64,000 nt of DNA from Nitrosovibrio tenuis (GCF_900109785.1 NZ_FOBH01000002.1:62001-126000), one strand, 5' to 3'. Positions 41,498-51,055 are shown, numbered from the stretch's first letter. Numbers and translations are program-made. The notes: generated by a model from the letters alone, not told the origin.

Positions 41498-43204
41498 ATG
41501 AGTTTAAATATTTCCCGCCAGGCCTACGTTGAAATGGTGGGCCCCACGACCGGTGATCGCATTCGCCTGGCTGATACGGAACTTATTATCGAAATCGAAA
41601 AGGATTTCACGACTTATGGGGAAGAAGTGAAATTCGGTGGGGGCAAGGTGATCCGCGATGGCATGGGCCAGTCCCAGGGTAATCACGCGGATGTAATGGA
41701 TACCGTCATTACCAACGCGGTGATCGTAGACCACTGGGGTATTGTAAAAGCCGACGTGGGCTTGAAGGGCGGCAAAATCGCTGCAGTCGGTAAAGCCGGA
41801 AATCCGGATATCCAGCCCAATGTCACGATGTTGATCGGGGCGGCAACCGAAATTATTGCCGGTGAAAACATGATTCTTACCGCTGGCGGTATCGACAGCC
41901 ACATCCACTTCATTTGTCCCCAGCAGGCGGAGGACGCAATGATGAACGGCATCACCACCATGCTGGGTGGTGGCACGGGACCGGCGGTTGGCACGGCCGC
42001 CACTACATGTACCCCCGGCCCCTGGCATATCCATTCGATGCTGCGGGCGTCGGATGGCATGGTGATGAATACCGGCTTCTTCGGCAAGGGCAACGTCAGC
42101 CTGCCGGTTCCGCTGGAAGAGCAAATTCTTGCCGGCGCTTGTGGCCTCAAGCTGCACGAAGACTGGGGCACGACCTATGCAGCCATCGACAATTGCCTGA
42201 ACGTTGCCGATAAATACGATATACAGGTGGCGATTCATACCGATACCATCAATGAAGGCGGCTACCTGGAAAACACGATTGCCGCGATGAGGGACCGGAC
42301 CATACATACTTTCCATACGGAAGGTGCCGGGGGTGGGCACGCGCCGGACATCATTGCGGTCGTGGGTCAGGAAAATGTCCTCCCGTCTTCCACCAACCCG
42401 ACCCGGCCCTATACCGTCAATACCCTGGATGAGCACCTGGATATGCTGATGGTGTGTCACCACCTGCACGCCAACATAGCCGAGGATCTTGCGTTCGCGG
42501 AATCGCGCATCCGCAAGGAAACCATTGCGGCTGAGGATATCCTGCACGATATGGGTGCCATTTCGATGATGTCATCGGATTCTCAGGCAATGGGCCGTAT
42601 TGGGGAAGTGGTCATACGTACCTGGCAGACTGCCCACAAGATGAAGATACAGCGCGGCACGCTGCAGGAGGACACATCCAAAAACGATAATTTCCGCATC
42701 AAGCGTTATATCGCCAAGTACACGATCAATCCGGCCATTACCCACGGGGTGTCTCACGCAATTGGCTCCGTCGAGGTGGGCAAATACGCTGACCTCGTCT
42801 TGTGGCGCCCCGCCTTTTTCGGTGTCAAGCCGTCGATGATCCTGAAAGGTGGAATGATTGCGGCATCGTTGATGGGAGATCCCAACGCTTCCATTCCGAC
42901 TCCGCAGCCGGTACATTACCGCTACATGTTCGGCGGATACGGTGGGGGTATCAAAACATCCTGTTTCACGTTTACCTCGCAGGCGGCAATCAACGCGGGC
43001 CTGGTCGATAACCTCAAGCTGGACAAGAACCTGATTGCGATCAAGGACACGCGCAATTTACGCAAGAAGGACATGATACACAACGGTGCCACGCCCAAGA
43101 TGGAAGTCGATCCCGAAACCTATGAGGTGCGGGCCGATGGGCAGCTTCTGACGTGCGGGGCAGAAGATGTCCTGCCCATGGCACAGCGGTATTTCCTGTT
43201 TTAA
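41498..43204 (+). CDS. ureC: Urease alpha (catalytic) subunit
   Basis: Cytoplasmic nickel enzyme that splits urea into ammonia and carbamate; 568 residues. The binuclear nickel centre ligands are present: His135 and His137 in [12 protein letters not shown], the Lys218 to be carbamylated in GLKLHEDWG, His247 in AIHTDT and His273 in [10 protein letters not shown]. The mobile flap [10 protein letters not shown] has Cys320 and His321. The catalytic Asp lies in [11 protein letters not shown]. All known active-site residues are intact, so the enzyme should be active once nickel is supplied. Confidence 0.99.
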   Translation: MSLNISRQAYVEMVGPTTGDRIRLADTELIIEIEKDFTTYGEEVKFGGGKVIRDGMGQSQGNHADVMDTVITNAVIVDHWGIVKADVGLKGGKIAAVGKAGNPDIQPNVTMLIGAATEIIAGENMILTAGGIDSHIHFICPQQAEDAMMNGITTMLGGGTGPAVGTAATTCTPGPWHIHSMLRASDGMVMNTGFFGKGNVSLPVPLEEQILAGACGLKLHEDWGTTYAAIDNCLNVADKYDIQVAIHTDTINEGGYLENTIAAMRDRTIHTFHTEGAGGGHAPDIIAVVGQENVLPSSTNPTRPYTVNTLDEHLDMLMVCHHLHANIAEDLAFAESRIRKETIAAEDILHDMGAISMMSSDSQAMGRIGEVVIRTWQTAHKMKIQRGTLQEDTSKNDNFRIKRYIAKYTINPAITHGVSHAIGSVEVGKYADLVLWRPAFFGVKPSMILKGGMIAASLMGDPNASIPTPQPVHYRYMFGGYGGGIKTSCFTFTSQAAINAGLVDNLKLDKNLIAIKDTRNLRKKDMIHNGATPKMEVDPETYEVRADGQLLTCGAEDVLPMAQRYFLF

Positions 43205-43211
43205 AGCCGCC

Positions 43212-43742
43212 ATGCTTACCTTGAATACGAAAGTAGCGCATGCAGACGTGGTTTCCGCGCAGCTTGTTTTACCCTATGAGCTGCGCGAAAACAGCCGCCT
43301 GCGTACGAGGCTCGCGTCAGGGGAAGAAGTCGCGATTTTTACTGCCCGAGGTACGGTATTGCGCAACAATGATCTGCTCAAGGGCGACGATGGGCGGGTG
43401 GTAAAAATTGTGGCGGCGGAAGAGCCCACTTATAGGATTACTTGCCATTCGCCGCACGATTTGCTGCGCTGCGCATTTCATCTGGGTAACCGCCATACTC
43501 AGACGCAGGTGGGCGACGGATTTCTACGAATTTACCAGGATAGCGTGCTGAAGGAAATGCTTGAAGGATTGGGAGCGACCGTGGTGGAAGAAAGTGCGCA
43601 ATTCGAACCGGAAGCGGGTGCCTACAGCAGTGGAGGCCATCATCATGGTGGCGATGATCACGGCTACTCCCATTCCCATGGTCCCTTGGCCCCGATACCG
43701 GTGCATCAGAAAATCCATCGTCCTTCTGACCCTAAACCTTAA
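43212..43742 (+). CDS. ureE: Urease accessory metallochaperone UreE
   Basis: Delivers nickel to urease; 176 residues from ATG 43212, seven bases after the ureC stop. N-terminal domain with LVLPYELRENSRLRTRLASG, then the metal-binding domain with the conserved His in CAFHLGNRHTQTQVG. The C-terminal tail is His-rich (SGGHHHGGDDHGYSHSHG), able to hold several nickel ions, as in the Klebsiella protein. Confidence 0.96.
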   Translation: MLTLNTKVAHADVVSAQLVLPYELRENSRLRTRLASGEEVAIFTARGTVLRNNDLLKGDDGRVVKIVAAEEPTYRITCHSPHDLLRCAFHLGNRHTQTQVGDGFLRIYQDSVLKEMLEGLGATVVEESAQFEPEAGAYSSGGHHHGGDDHGYSHSHGPLAPIPVHQKIHRPSDPKP

Positions 43743-43751
43743 TCAATCGCA

Positions 43752-44429
43752 ATGCAATCGACCGCGCTCCTTCGCTTATTGCAATTGGCAAGCCCGTCGC
43801 TGCCCGTCGGCGCTTATACGTATTCGCAGGGCCTCGAGGCTGCCATCGAGGCAGGTATGGTCAAGGACGAAGATTCGGCGCGGGGCTGGATAGTCGAATG
43901 GCTGGGAGTGGCTGCGGATTTCGAGGCCCCGATCCTCTGGCGGCTGCTGAAAGCCTTTTCAGCGCGAGATTTGGAAGCGGTGACGTTCTGGACCGAACGC
44001 CTGGTCGCGGGTCGGGATACTGCCGAATTTCGCGCGGAAACCCTGCAGATGGGTTATTCGCTGGGCAAGCTGGTGGTGGATCTCAAGATCGCGGACGACG
44101 CATTGCTGGAGATCCTTGCCAGGCAAGTGGAAATTCCATTGCCGACCGCGTTTGCGTGCGCCGCGGAGGCGCTGGGCGTCCCACATGAAAACGCGCTATT
44201 GGGGATGTTGTTCTCATCGGCCGAGAATCAAGTGCTCGCATGCGTCAAATCCGTTCCGCTTGGGCAGTTATCCGGTCAACGCGTTCTGCTTTCCCTGCAT
44301 TCCACTATCGAACGGGCGGCTTTGCAAGCGCGGAGCCTGATGGATGATGAATTATCCAACTGGGCGCCGGGGTTGTCGTTGTTCTCGATGCGCCACGAAA
44401 CACAATATAGCCGCATCTATCGATCTTGA
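43752..44429 (+). CDS. ureF: Urease accessory protein UreF
   Basis: 225 residues, all helical; brings UreD and UreG together and keeps the nickel-insertion step faithful. Marks: LLQLASPSLPVGAYTYSQGLE at the start (in pieces SPSLPVGAYTYSQGLE), ARGWIVEWL, ETLQMGYSLGKL and the C-terminal LFSMRHETQYSRIYRS. Nine bases after ureE. Confidence 0.96.
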   Translation: MQSTALLRLLQLASPSLPVGAYTYSQGLEAAIEAGMVKDEDSARGWIVEWLGVAADFEAPILWRLLKAFSARDLEAVTFWTERLVAGRDTAEFRAETLQMGYSLGKLVVDLKIADDALLEILARQVEIPLPTAFACAAEALGVPHENALLGMLFSSAENQVLACVKSVPLGQLSGQRVLLSLHSTIERAALQARSLMDDELSNWAPGLSLFSMRHETQYSRIYRS

Positions 44430-44449
44430 ATTGACTGGAGTTGAAAACG

Positions 44450-45109
44450 ATGAATAAACAATCGAATCCCTCGAATCCTTTAAGAGTCGGAATCGGCGGA
44501 CCCGTCGGTTCGGGCAAGACGGCGCTATGTGAAGCATTGAGCAAAAAGATGCGCGACCGCTACGAAATGGCTGTGATCACCAACGATATCTATACCAAAG
44601 AAGACATGGAAATTCTGTTGCGCGCCAATGCGCTGCCCGCCGAACGCCTCATGGGGGTGGAAACCGGCGGGTGCCCGCATACGGCAATCAGGGAAGACGC
44701 GTCGATCAACCTGGAGGCGATCGCGCGTATGACAGCGGATTTTCCTGATCTTGATCTCATCCTGGTCGAGTCCGGGGGGGACAATCTTGCCTCGACTTTC
44801 AGCCCCGAACTTTCCGATCTCACCATTTATGTGATTGATGTTGCTGCCGGTGAAAAAATACCCCGGAAGGGCGGGCCCGGCATTACGCGCTCAGCGCTGC
44901 TGGTCATCAACAAGATCGATCTCGCGCCGTACGTAGGAGCAAGTCTGGAGGTAATGGCACGCGACGCAAAGAAGATGAGAGGAGAACGGCCGTTCGTATT
45001 TACCAATCTGCATACCGGGGAAGGCGTTGACCAGATCGTCGATTTCATCGTGAAACAGGGATTATTGGACGAAGTAAAAAAGAAAAAGGCGGAGGAGGCG
45101 TCACAGTGA
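44450..45109 (+). CDS. ureG: Urease accessory GTPase UreG
   Basis: SIMIBI-class GTPase that powers nickel insertion; 219 residues from ATG 44450, with GGAG ten bases upstream (a TTG three codons earlier is possible). P-loop [11 protein letters not shown], the nickel-binding CPH in [36 protein letters not shown] and G4 motif INKIDLAP. Ends the ureDABCEFG run; no terminator is clear before the urea transporter gene 114 bases on. Confidence 0.98.
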   Translation: MNKQSNPSNPLRVGIGGPVGSGKTALCEALSKKMRDRYEMAVITNDIYTKEDMEILLRANALPAERLMGVETGGCPHTAIREDASINLEAIARMTADFPDLDLILVESGGDNLASTFSPELSDLTIYVIDVAAGEKIPRKGGPGITRSALLVINKIDLAPYVGASLEVMARDAKKMRGERPFVFTNLHTGEGVDQIVDFIVKQGLLDEVKKKKAEEASQ

Positions 45110-45223
45110 CTGCATCGGGGGTAAACCCAGGATTTGGTTTCTGCCATGGATAGGCGAGTAATTTACTTGTGCTGCCGCTAAGAAAAGAAAGCGTTACATA
45201 ACAAACTTTTGGAGCCAACCACC

Positions 45224-46183
45224 ATGGACTGGTCGTTGAAAATCGATGAAGCACTTCCCCGTCCTCTGCGCACGATCCTGAGGGGCGTGGGCCAGGTATT
45301 TTTTTGTTGTAATGCGGTGACGGGTTTCATCTTCCTGGTAGCGCTTTACATCGGTGGCCTTACTGCGGGGGCCGCGGCAACCGTGGGGGTTATCAGTAGT
45401 ACCGTTGCAGCCTATCTTCTCGGCTTCTCAGAAGATGACATCGATGCGGGTTTATATGGTTTCAACGGGACGCTGGTTGGGCCTTGCCTGTTCCTGTTTC
45501 TCGAGCATTCTCCGCAGCTCTGGTTATATGTCGTGCTAGCCTCGATATTGTCGAGCATCGTGTTGGCGGCCTTCATGAGAATTCTTGCGCCCTACAAAAT
45601 TCCCGCCTCCACATCCCCATTCGTATTAACCAGCTGGATGTTTCTGGTCGCGGTATATGCTTTCGACAGCTTTTCGCGCGGCCCCGTTTTGCCCCCACCC
45701 GGGCTACCTTCGGCGGTAACAGGTGCAGGACCCGTTCCGGCTGATATGTGGTTTACTGCCCTTACAAAGGGCGTCGCTGAGGTGATGTTTGCGGACAGTG
45801 TTATCGTCGGTATTTTGTTTTTGACCGGCATTGCGATCGTTTCCTTGCGCGGTGCGCTCATGGCGGCTTGTGGCGCCATTGTGGGAGTGGTTATACCGAT
45901 CCTGCTGGGTGCGAATCAAAACCTGATCGAAATGGGGTTATACGCGTTCAACCCGGTTTTAACGATGATGGCGGTCGGTTGGGTTTTCCTCAAACCGAGC
46001 GGAAGGAGTGCTGCGCTGGCGCTTCTGGCGGGTATTTTAACTGTGGTGTGTCAGGCTGGTCTGGCGAATTTTCTCGCGCCGATAGGTTTGCCGACCCTTA
46101 CCTTTCCGTTCGTCCTCACGATGTGGATGTTCCTGTTCGCGGCAAGCATGTCCAAATACTGGTCCGATCCCTCCGTCAAATAA
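45224..46183 (+). CDS. Urea transporter (UT family channel)
   Basis: Inner-membrane urea channel of 319 residues from ATG 45224 (GGAG eight bases upstream; TTG 45209 is an alternative). About ten helices in two homologous halves. The selectivity motifs are readable: YGFNGTLVGPCLFLF in the first half and YAFNPVLTMMAVGWVF in the second, each with an LPxxxxPF-like loop (ASTSPFVL and LTFPFVL). UT channels move urea passively, so uptake would follow hydrolysis by the urease encoded just upstream. Clearly part of the urea-use locus. Confidence 0.93.
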   Translation: MDWSLKIDEALPRPLRTILRGVGQVFFCCNAVTGFIFLVALYIGGLTAGAAATVGVISSTVAAYLLGFSEDDIDAGLYGFNGTLVGPCLFLFLEHSPQLWLYVVLASILSSIVLAAFMRILAPYKIPASTSPFVLTSWMFLVAVYAFDSFSRGPVLPPPGLPSAVTGAGPVPADMWFTALTKGVAEVMFADSVIVGILFLTGIAIVSLRGALMAACGAIVGVVIPILLGANQNLIEMGLYAFNPVLTMMAVGWVFLKPSGRSAALALLAGILTVVCQAGLANFLAPIGLPTLTFPFVLTMWMFLFAASMSKYWSDPSVK

Positions 46184-46315
46184 AACAGATCTCTCTACCG
46201 GATGCCGCGCTGTGATAGTGTTTAGCGTTTTCGCCCAGCACTAGCGAATTTCAACGCGGTATTCCGGCAGTCTGACGGAGTCATTAACTCCAGATGAGTG
46301 CAGGCATCGCCCGAA

Positions 46316-47080
46316 TCAGGCGACCAGATCGACCTTCCCCGTTTTGAGGCTATATACTCCCCCGACTATGCGAATTTTCTTGTCTGACACCAATCTGCTC
46401 AGAATAGGGGGTTGGTTCCTCAGCTTATCCACATTGCGGATGACGTTCATTTTGACCACGTTCCCAAAACGTTCGCCCGGCATCGCTTTAGCAGCCCTGA
46501 CTGCTGGCGCGAGCGCGCTCGCCAGAGCCTGAATATGCCCCGGAAACTGTTCATTTTTGTCAACGGCATCAATGGCCGCTGCCACAGCACCACAGCTTTC
46601 GTGCCCCAATACCATGATCAGCGGCGTATGCAATAGGGCAGCGGCATATTCGAGCGTGGCCACAAAGTCCGTGGTTAAATAATTGCCCGCCACGCGGGCA
46701 ACAAACAGATCACCGCGTTGCTCGTCAAAGCAGAATTCGGGGCCCACTCGCGAATCCGAGCAACTCAAAATACTGGCATATGGGTTCTGTCCCTGTACCA
46801 GGGCGGTTCGATCTTCAGCGAAATTCAATGGCCTGGACTGGCCGCTGACATAGCGCTGGTTCCCCGTCATCAGCCTTTCCAGAGCTTCGTCAGCCGTCAT
46901 CACATTTTCGGGCAGAGGCGGTATTTTCATTTTTGCGGCAGAAGCCGTCCTTCCGACCATTCCGGCGATACCCATGCCAAGAGCAGAGCCTGCGGCAAGC
47001 CTCAAAAACAGGCGTCTACTGCTGGATTTCCCATGCGGTCTTTCGTTTTCCCTGTCGTCCTCAACGCGTATGTTGCACAT
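46316..47080 (-). CDS. Tat-exported beta-class carbonic anhydrase
   Basis: Zinc enzyme interconverting CO2 and bicarbonate; 254 residues. The N-terminus has a twin-arginine signal (SSRRLFLRLAAGSALGMG, Arg22-Arg23, ending about residue 48), so it is folded in the cytoplasm and moved to the periplasm. Zinc ligands and dyad: Cys107, Asp109, Arg111 in LSCSDSRVGPE and His160, Cys163 in LGHESCGAVAAAI. Convergent with the urea transporter. In an autotroph that obtains CO2 from urea, a periplasmic enzyme could trap CO2 that leaks out or help bicarbonate/CO2 supply and acid balance; this role is inferred. Confidence 0.93.
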   Translation of the reverse strand: MCNIRVEDDRENERPHGKSSSRRLFLRLAAGSALGMGIAGMVGRTASAAKMKIPPLPENVMTADEALERLMTGNQRYVSGQSRPLNFAEDRTALVQGQNPYASILSCSDSRVGPEFCFDEQRGDLFVARVAGNYLTTDFVATLEYAAALLHTPLIMVLGHESCGAVAAAIDAVDKNEQFPGHIQALASALAPAVRAAKAMPGERFGNVVKMNVIRNVDKLRNQPPILSRLVSDKKIRIVGGVYSLKTGKVDLVA

Positions 47081-47485
47081 GGCCGAATCAAGTCATTGGT
47101 TTTACTATGAGGATGCTGAGTAGAGGCATGCTGCGTCCAGTTGGTCTCATATCAGATCGCGTCGGAGCGATTGATACAGTCGCGCACATAAACTCGTCAA
47201 ACTGGTGGCAGAGCCGATTGTCCAGCGATATGGCGTTCCCTATTTGAACGATGGCAAGGGACTGAGACCTTTGTAAAACACGATTATATACGTCTCATTC
47301 CCGGGTTATTCAATATTCCTCAATATACCGCTACCCCATGCCAGCATTTTGATTTCACGGACGCCGTGAGGCGAAAAGATAGGTATCTGCGGACATAACG
47401 CCGCCCATGCGAAAACCGCCAGAAAGAGGAGTATGGATGTCTACTGCTGTATAGTATGAGATACTTTAAGCTCTTCATACTCATC
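47081..47485. other. 405-base gap upstream of locus B
   Basis: Between the carbonic anhydrase start (minus) and the locus B fossil gene. One plus frame (47192-47398) stays open for 68 codons and reads protein-like in part, but has no start codon and no family I know. The 3' end carries the NikR-like operator (47454-47480). Confidence 0.4.
47454..47480. promoter_or_regulatory. NikR-like operator before locus B
   Basis: Inverted repeat GTATGA (47454-47459), 15 bases, TCATAC (47475-47480), extended one base on each side (A and T). The E. coli nik operator is GTATGA-N16-TCATAC, and even the spacer here has a similar ATACTTTAA core. The spacer is one base shorter than the E. coli site. It lies five bases before ATG 47486, ideal for repression. 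nikR itself is in the window at 31749. Confidence 0.65.
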
Positions 47486-47752
47486 ATGAAAACGATGAGA
47501 TCAATCCGGCTTTTCATCAGGTTTTCGTTGTTGCTGTTAGCCCTGTTTTTGTGGGAGCCGGCTTATTCTACCGGTTCAGGCGAAAAGGTTGTCGTCGTTA
47601 CCTCAGCCGCTCCAATTACTAATATTGTCCAGAATGTGGGTGGCGAATACGCCGACGTGACAGGGATCATCGCGAACGGCCTTGGGCTTGACGTGCCCAC
47701 CATGGGTCACTTCCTGATTGCCAATAGCAGGCCCTTGGCATCGCACGGGTAA
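47486..47752 (+). pseudogene. Fossil of a metal-binding protein fused to the end of an ATPase (locus B)
   Basis: An 88-residue open frame from ATG 47486. It starts with a signal peptide (about 1-25) and GEKVVVVTSAAPITNIVQNV, matching KINVVTTVAPITDIVQNI of the locus A binding protein. After VTGIIANG it jumps to LGLDVPT, where locus A has 26 more codons between two NG sites (PNG...VNGLDLELPT). After VPTMG it continues HFLIANSRPLASHG, matching not the binding protein but the tail of the locus A ATPase (HLLIANSTPLIPR). So two deletions are readable: an in-frame loss of 78 bases, and one that removed the rest of the binding protein and nearly all the ATPase gene. The product may still be made, but cannot bind metal. 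Confidence 0.87.
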
Positions 47753-47762
47753 TCAATCGTAA

Positions 47763-48620
47763 ATGGAATTTTTGCTTGAACCCCTGGAGTATGAGTTTTT
47801 CCGGCACGGCTTGCTGGCGGCCTTGATGGTGGGGTCGTTATGCGGGTTAATCGGCATGTTCGTAGTACTGCGGGGCATGAGCTACGTTGGCCACGGATTG
47901 TCCCATGCGGCGTTCGGCGGGGCAGTGGTAGGGTTTATGCTAAATCTGGATTTTTATTCGAGTGCTGGCGCGATGGGTCTGCTGGCTGCAATACTGATCA
48001 ACCGGATTACGAAAAATGGTGAGATCAAACTGGACGCCGCCATTGGTGTGGTTACGACCGCCATGTTCGCCTTGGGTGTGGCGATCATCAGCCAGGTTCG
48101 CACTTTTAACCAGAACTTTGAAGCGGCCCTGTTCGGCAATATCCTGGGTATTACCAACGAGGATTTGCTGATTATCGGTCTGGTCACTGCCTGTGCCATC
48201 GTTTCCATATTATTGTTGTATCGACCACTGCTCTTTTCCACTTTTGATAATGAGGCGGCGCGGATATTTGGCATCAGGACGGAAATGGTACAGTTCACGT
48301 TCTCATTTCTTCTCACGCTTTCCATTATCGCTTCGATGAATGTGGTGGGCGTGACCATGATTGCCGCCACGCTTATTACGCCTGCATTGACCGCCCGCAC
48401 GATGACGGACAGCTTCGGCCGCATGCTGATTTATTCTTTCATCATAGGCGCGGTAACAGGCGTTGGGGGCATGTATCTGAGCTATGTCTTTAACGCCGCT
48501 TCAGGCGCAACCATCGTATTATTCGGCGCGATATTGTTCTGCCTGTCAGTATTGATTAAACGCTGCAGGACGTTGTTGGGCAATCAGGCAGCCAGGCCAC
48601 ATCGACAGGACCTTCGTTGA
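47763..48620 (+). CDS. Metal ABC transporter permease (ZnuB/MntB type, locus B)
   Basis: Intact permease of 285 residues with eight or nine membrane helices. Starts MEFLLEPLEYEFFRHGLLAA ten bases after the fossil gene. Conserved ABC-3 features: GLIGMFVVLRGMSYVGHGLSHA (in part), GVVTTAMFALGVAI, the loop near FGNILGIT and VGVTMIAATLITPALTARTM. The paralogue at 26976-27256 is ruined, so this is the only working permease of the type in the window. Its own ATPase and binding-protein genes were lost by deletion; the complete set needs 27240-29016. Translation may be coupled to the short frame upstream. Confidence 0.93.
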   Translation: MEFLLEPLEYEFFRHGLLAALMVGSLCGLIGMFVVLRGMSYVGHGLSHAAFGGAVVGFMLNLDFYSSAGAMGLLAAILINRITKNGEIKLDAAIGVVTTAMFALGVAIISQVRTFNQNFEAALFGNILGITNEDLLIIGLVTACAIVSILLLYRPLLFSTFDNEAARIFGIRTEMVQFTFSFLLTLSIIASMNVVGVTMIAATLITPALTARTMTDSFGRMLIYSFIIGAVTGVGGMYLSYVFNAASGATIVLFGAILFCLSVLIKRCRTLLGNQAARPHRQDLR

Positions 48621-48792
48621 AACAGTTGTCGCTTTCATATATGGGCTGTCGAGCGGTGTGGGGCGGGAAGTTGAAGCGGTTTGCCTCCCGCTCTTTGCGG
48701 AGACTACAAGCATCAGATTTGAGACGCCTCTTCTGCAATTCAAAGAGCTGGCCTTGCCCTGCCGTTGTTCCAGATCAAACCTTCAATAAGGG

Positions 48793-48824
48793 TGGAGCCC
48801 AGAGCGCTGGGCTTCTGGGCTCCA
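48793..48824. terminator. Strong stem-loop between permease and hsp20
   Basis: Perfect 11-base arms TGGAGCCCAGA (48793-48803) and TCTGGGCTCCA (48814-48824) with a 10-base loop, followed by TTTACCTT. It sits between convergent genes, so it may end transcription from both sides. Confidence 0.75.
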
Positions 48825-48885
48825 TTTACCTTCGTGAATGACCTATCACATTACATTACGGGAGCTATTCAATGTTTCTCGGCAT

Positions 48886-49323
48886 TCACGCAGCCGCAGT
48901 GACATTGATTCGCTTGGGCTGAACGGCCTCCCGCTTGGGAATGACGATCTCAAGTACGCCTTGATTCATTTTTGCCGATATCGCCTCTGGATTGGCGGTA
49001 TCCGGCAAACTGAAGCGTCTGTAAAAGGAGCCGTAAGTCCGCTCGACCCGCTTATAACCTTCTTTCTCAGTTTTTGCCTCGGTCTTCTTTTCGCCCCGGA
49101 TGGTCAGCACGCCATCTTCCATACTGATATCGACTTCCTCGGGCTTCACTCCCGGCAGGTCCGCCTGAAGAACGAATTTATCCGGTTCCTCCTTGATGTC
49201 GACTGCCGGCGCCCATTCCGCAGTTACAGCCGATCCTTCTCCGTTTCCACCTTCGCGACCGCGGTCCAGTTCTCTGTGTAATTGATGCAATAGACTCCAG
49301 GGTTCATAACGAGCAATAGCCAT
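48886..49323 (-). CDS. Small heat-shock protein Hsp20
   Basis: ATP-independent chaperone of 145 residues from ATG 49323, with a strong AGGAGG site just upstream (the frame stays open to 49458). Starts MAIARYEPWSLLHQLHRELDR. Alpha-crystallin domain about 40-130 with VDIKEEPDKFVLQADLPGVK, DGVLTIRGEK, YGSFYRRFSLP and MNQGVLEIVIPKRE, and a C-terminal tail PKRINV carrying an IxV-like motif for oligomer contacts. A sigma-32 promoter is not evident. Confidence 0.95.
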   Translation of the reverse strand: MAIARYEPWSLLHQLHRELDRGREGGNGEGSAVTAEWAPAVDIKEEPDKFVLQADLPGVKPEEVDISMEDGVLTIRGEKKTEAKTEKEGYKRVERTYGSFYRRFSLPDTANPEAISAKMNQGVLEIVIPKREAVQPKRINVTAAA

Positions 49324-49617
49324 AAATCCTCCTGTAAAAAAATCCATGTTGATAGACAATACGACTTCAGTTGGCGCTAATATCAATATAAGGCGCATGA
49401 ACGTTTTTTCAAGCTCTCCATCCTGAAAGATAAAGATTCGGCTAAGGAGCGGGTTCACAAGAAAAATTTAGGTGGAGAAGAGATTTAGGTGAGGTTCGCA
49501 GGATAAGTGTGGAAAAGAGGTCGGAGGGGAGGTGGGAGCTTCGGAGGAGAGGTCCCAGCGTTCATGTGGGCCCGACAATACAGTGAAGCCATTACGGACG
49601 AGCCGGATTCGGCGTAA

Positions 49618-50667
49618 TTATCCCAGCGGCAATATGCCGCTACGGATTCCGATGCCCGATATTTTTTGCACCGCATCTACGAAGCCTGCGGTTTCATGCA
49701 GTTTTACCATGGATAGAGGATGAGGCCGACCGCGCACGCGGGCCAGGCGGGCAAGGCTGATGGCCGGCATATCCCAACGCAATTCCGACAGCAGGGTGTC
49801 GGTTGCTTCGGGATCGTTGCATACGAGCACCATGTCACACCCGGCGTTCAACGCGGCTTTCGCGCGATTCACTATATCCCCCGCAACCGCCGCGCCTTCC
49901 ATACTCAAATCATCGCTGAAAATGCAGCCTTCAAAGCCCAGTTTTCCGCGAAGAACATCCTTCAGCCAAATCTTTGAAAATCCCGCGGGATGACTATCGA
50001 CCTGCGGGTAAATGATATGTGCCGGCATGATGCCGGGCAACCCGAAGCTGATCATTTTTCGAAACGGGATGAGGTCATTCGATTCGATATGGTGATAAGA
50101 GCGCTGGTCGACCGGCAGTTCGGTATGAGAATCTGCCTGAATATAACCGTGTCCCGGAAAGTGTTTTCCGACTGCGGCCATGCCGCCCAGCTTCAGCCCG
50201 GACATGAGGCTGCGAGCCAGGTCGATGATGACCTGGGGTTTGTGATGAAAGGCACGATCACCAATGACGCTGCTGCGTCCGTAATCCACGTCCAGCACGG
50301 GGGTAAAGCTGAAATCGATGCCCGCCGCCCTCAGTTCCGCAGCTAACACATAGCCACTGGCCTGCGCCAGATGCCGTGCCTTGCCGGAGTGTTCATCCCA
50401 GATCCTGCCCAGTTCGCGCATGGCGGGCAGTCTGGTGAACCCTTCGCGAAAGCGTTGTACCCTGCCGCCTTCGTGATCGACAGCGATCAATAGGGGGGGA
50501 GTTCGGAGAGCATGAATCTCGGCGGTTAGCCGGGTAAGTTGCTCGAAAGACGCGTAATTGCGCGTGAACAGAATGACGCCGCCGACCAACGGGTGCCGGA
50601 GCTTTTCTTTCTCGGCCGCGGTAAGCTGCCCGCCGCCGATGTCGAGCATGACAGGCCCGAGCGACAT
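49618..50667 (-). CDS. nagZ: Beta-N-acetylhexosaminidase NagZ
   Basis: Cytoplasmic family 3 glycosidase that trims anhydro-muropeptides in peptidoglycan recycling; 349 residues. Marks: [47 protein letters not shown] (catalytic loop) and the nucleophile Asp region [11 protein letters not shown]. Last gene of the run pdxJ-acpS-nagZ, ten bases from acpS. Confidence 0.96.
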   Translation of the reverse strand: MSLGPVMLDIGGGQLTAAEKEKLRHPLVGGVILFTRNYASFEQLTRLTAEIHALRTPPLLIAVDHEGGRVQRFREGFTRLPAMRELGRIWDEHSGKARHLAQASGYVLAAELRAAGIDFSFTPVLDVDYGRSSVIGDRAFHHKPQVIIDLARSLMSGLKLGGMAAVGKHFPGHGYIQADSHTELPVDQRSYHHIESNDLIPFRKMISFGLPGIMPAHIIYPQVDSHPAGFSKIWLKDVLRGKLGFEGCIFSDDLSMEGAAVAGDIVNRAKAALNAGCDMVLVCNDPEATDTLLSELRWDMPAISLARLARVRGRPHPLSMVKLHETAGFVDAVQKISGIGIRSGILPLG

Positions 50668-50677
50668 TAACTATCCG

Positions 50678-51055
50678 TCATTTTTCGAGAACAACGAAAG
50701 CGCAGGCGAGGTTTAATTCATCGCTGATGGATAGATGATGGCCGGTTATGCCTTCGTTCCTGACGAGCGTACTCAATTCAGGGTGGAAAGAGAAATACGG
50801 CTTACCCCGGCTATCGTGATTTATACCGATGTGGTTCAGGCTTACCGGATAGCGCATACCTGTACCAATTGCTTTGGAAAGCGCTTCCTTGGCAGCAAAG
50901 CGCTTGGCCAGAAACATGGCTGGCTGAGTGCTTCGAACATATTCAGGCCACTCCTCATCTGTCAATAGACGCTTGGCGAAGCGATCACCATATTTTTCCA
51001 ATAGCCGTGCAATACGCGCGGGCTCGACCAGATCAGTTCCGATTCCATAGATCAT
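50678..51055 (-). CDS. acpS: Holo-[acyl-carrier-protein] synthase
   Basis: Transfers 4'-phosphopantetheine from CoA to the acyl carrier protein; 125 residues. Metal-binding Asp in [11 protein letters not shown] and Glu in [15 protein letters not shown]. Its start overlaps the pdxJ stop by four bases, the classical pdxJ-acpS arrangement. Confidence 0.96.
   Translation of the reverse strand: MIYGIGTDLVEPARIARLLEKYGDRFAKRLLTDEEWPEYVRSTQPAMFLAKRFAAKEALSKAIGTGMRYPVSLNHIGINHDSRGKPYFSFHPELSTLVRNEGITGHHLSISDELNLACAFVVLEK

Noticed and set aside
41504-42547. Long open frame opposite ureC
   Set aside because: It is the antisense of a conserved catalytic gene and has no family features; caused by codon bias.
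47192-47398. 68-codon open frame upstream of locus B
   Set aside because: No start codon, no recognised family; may be a relic but cannot be supported.
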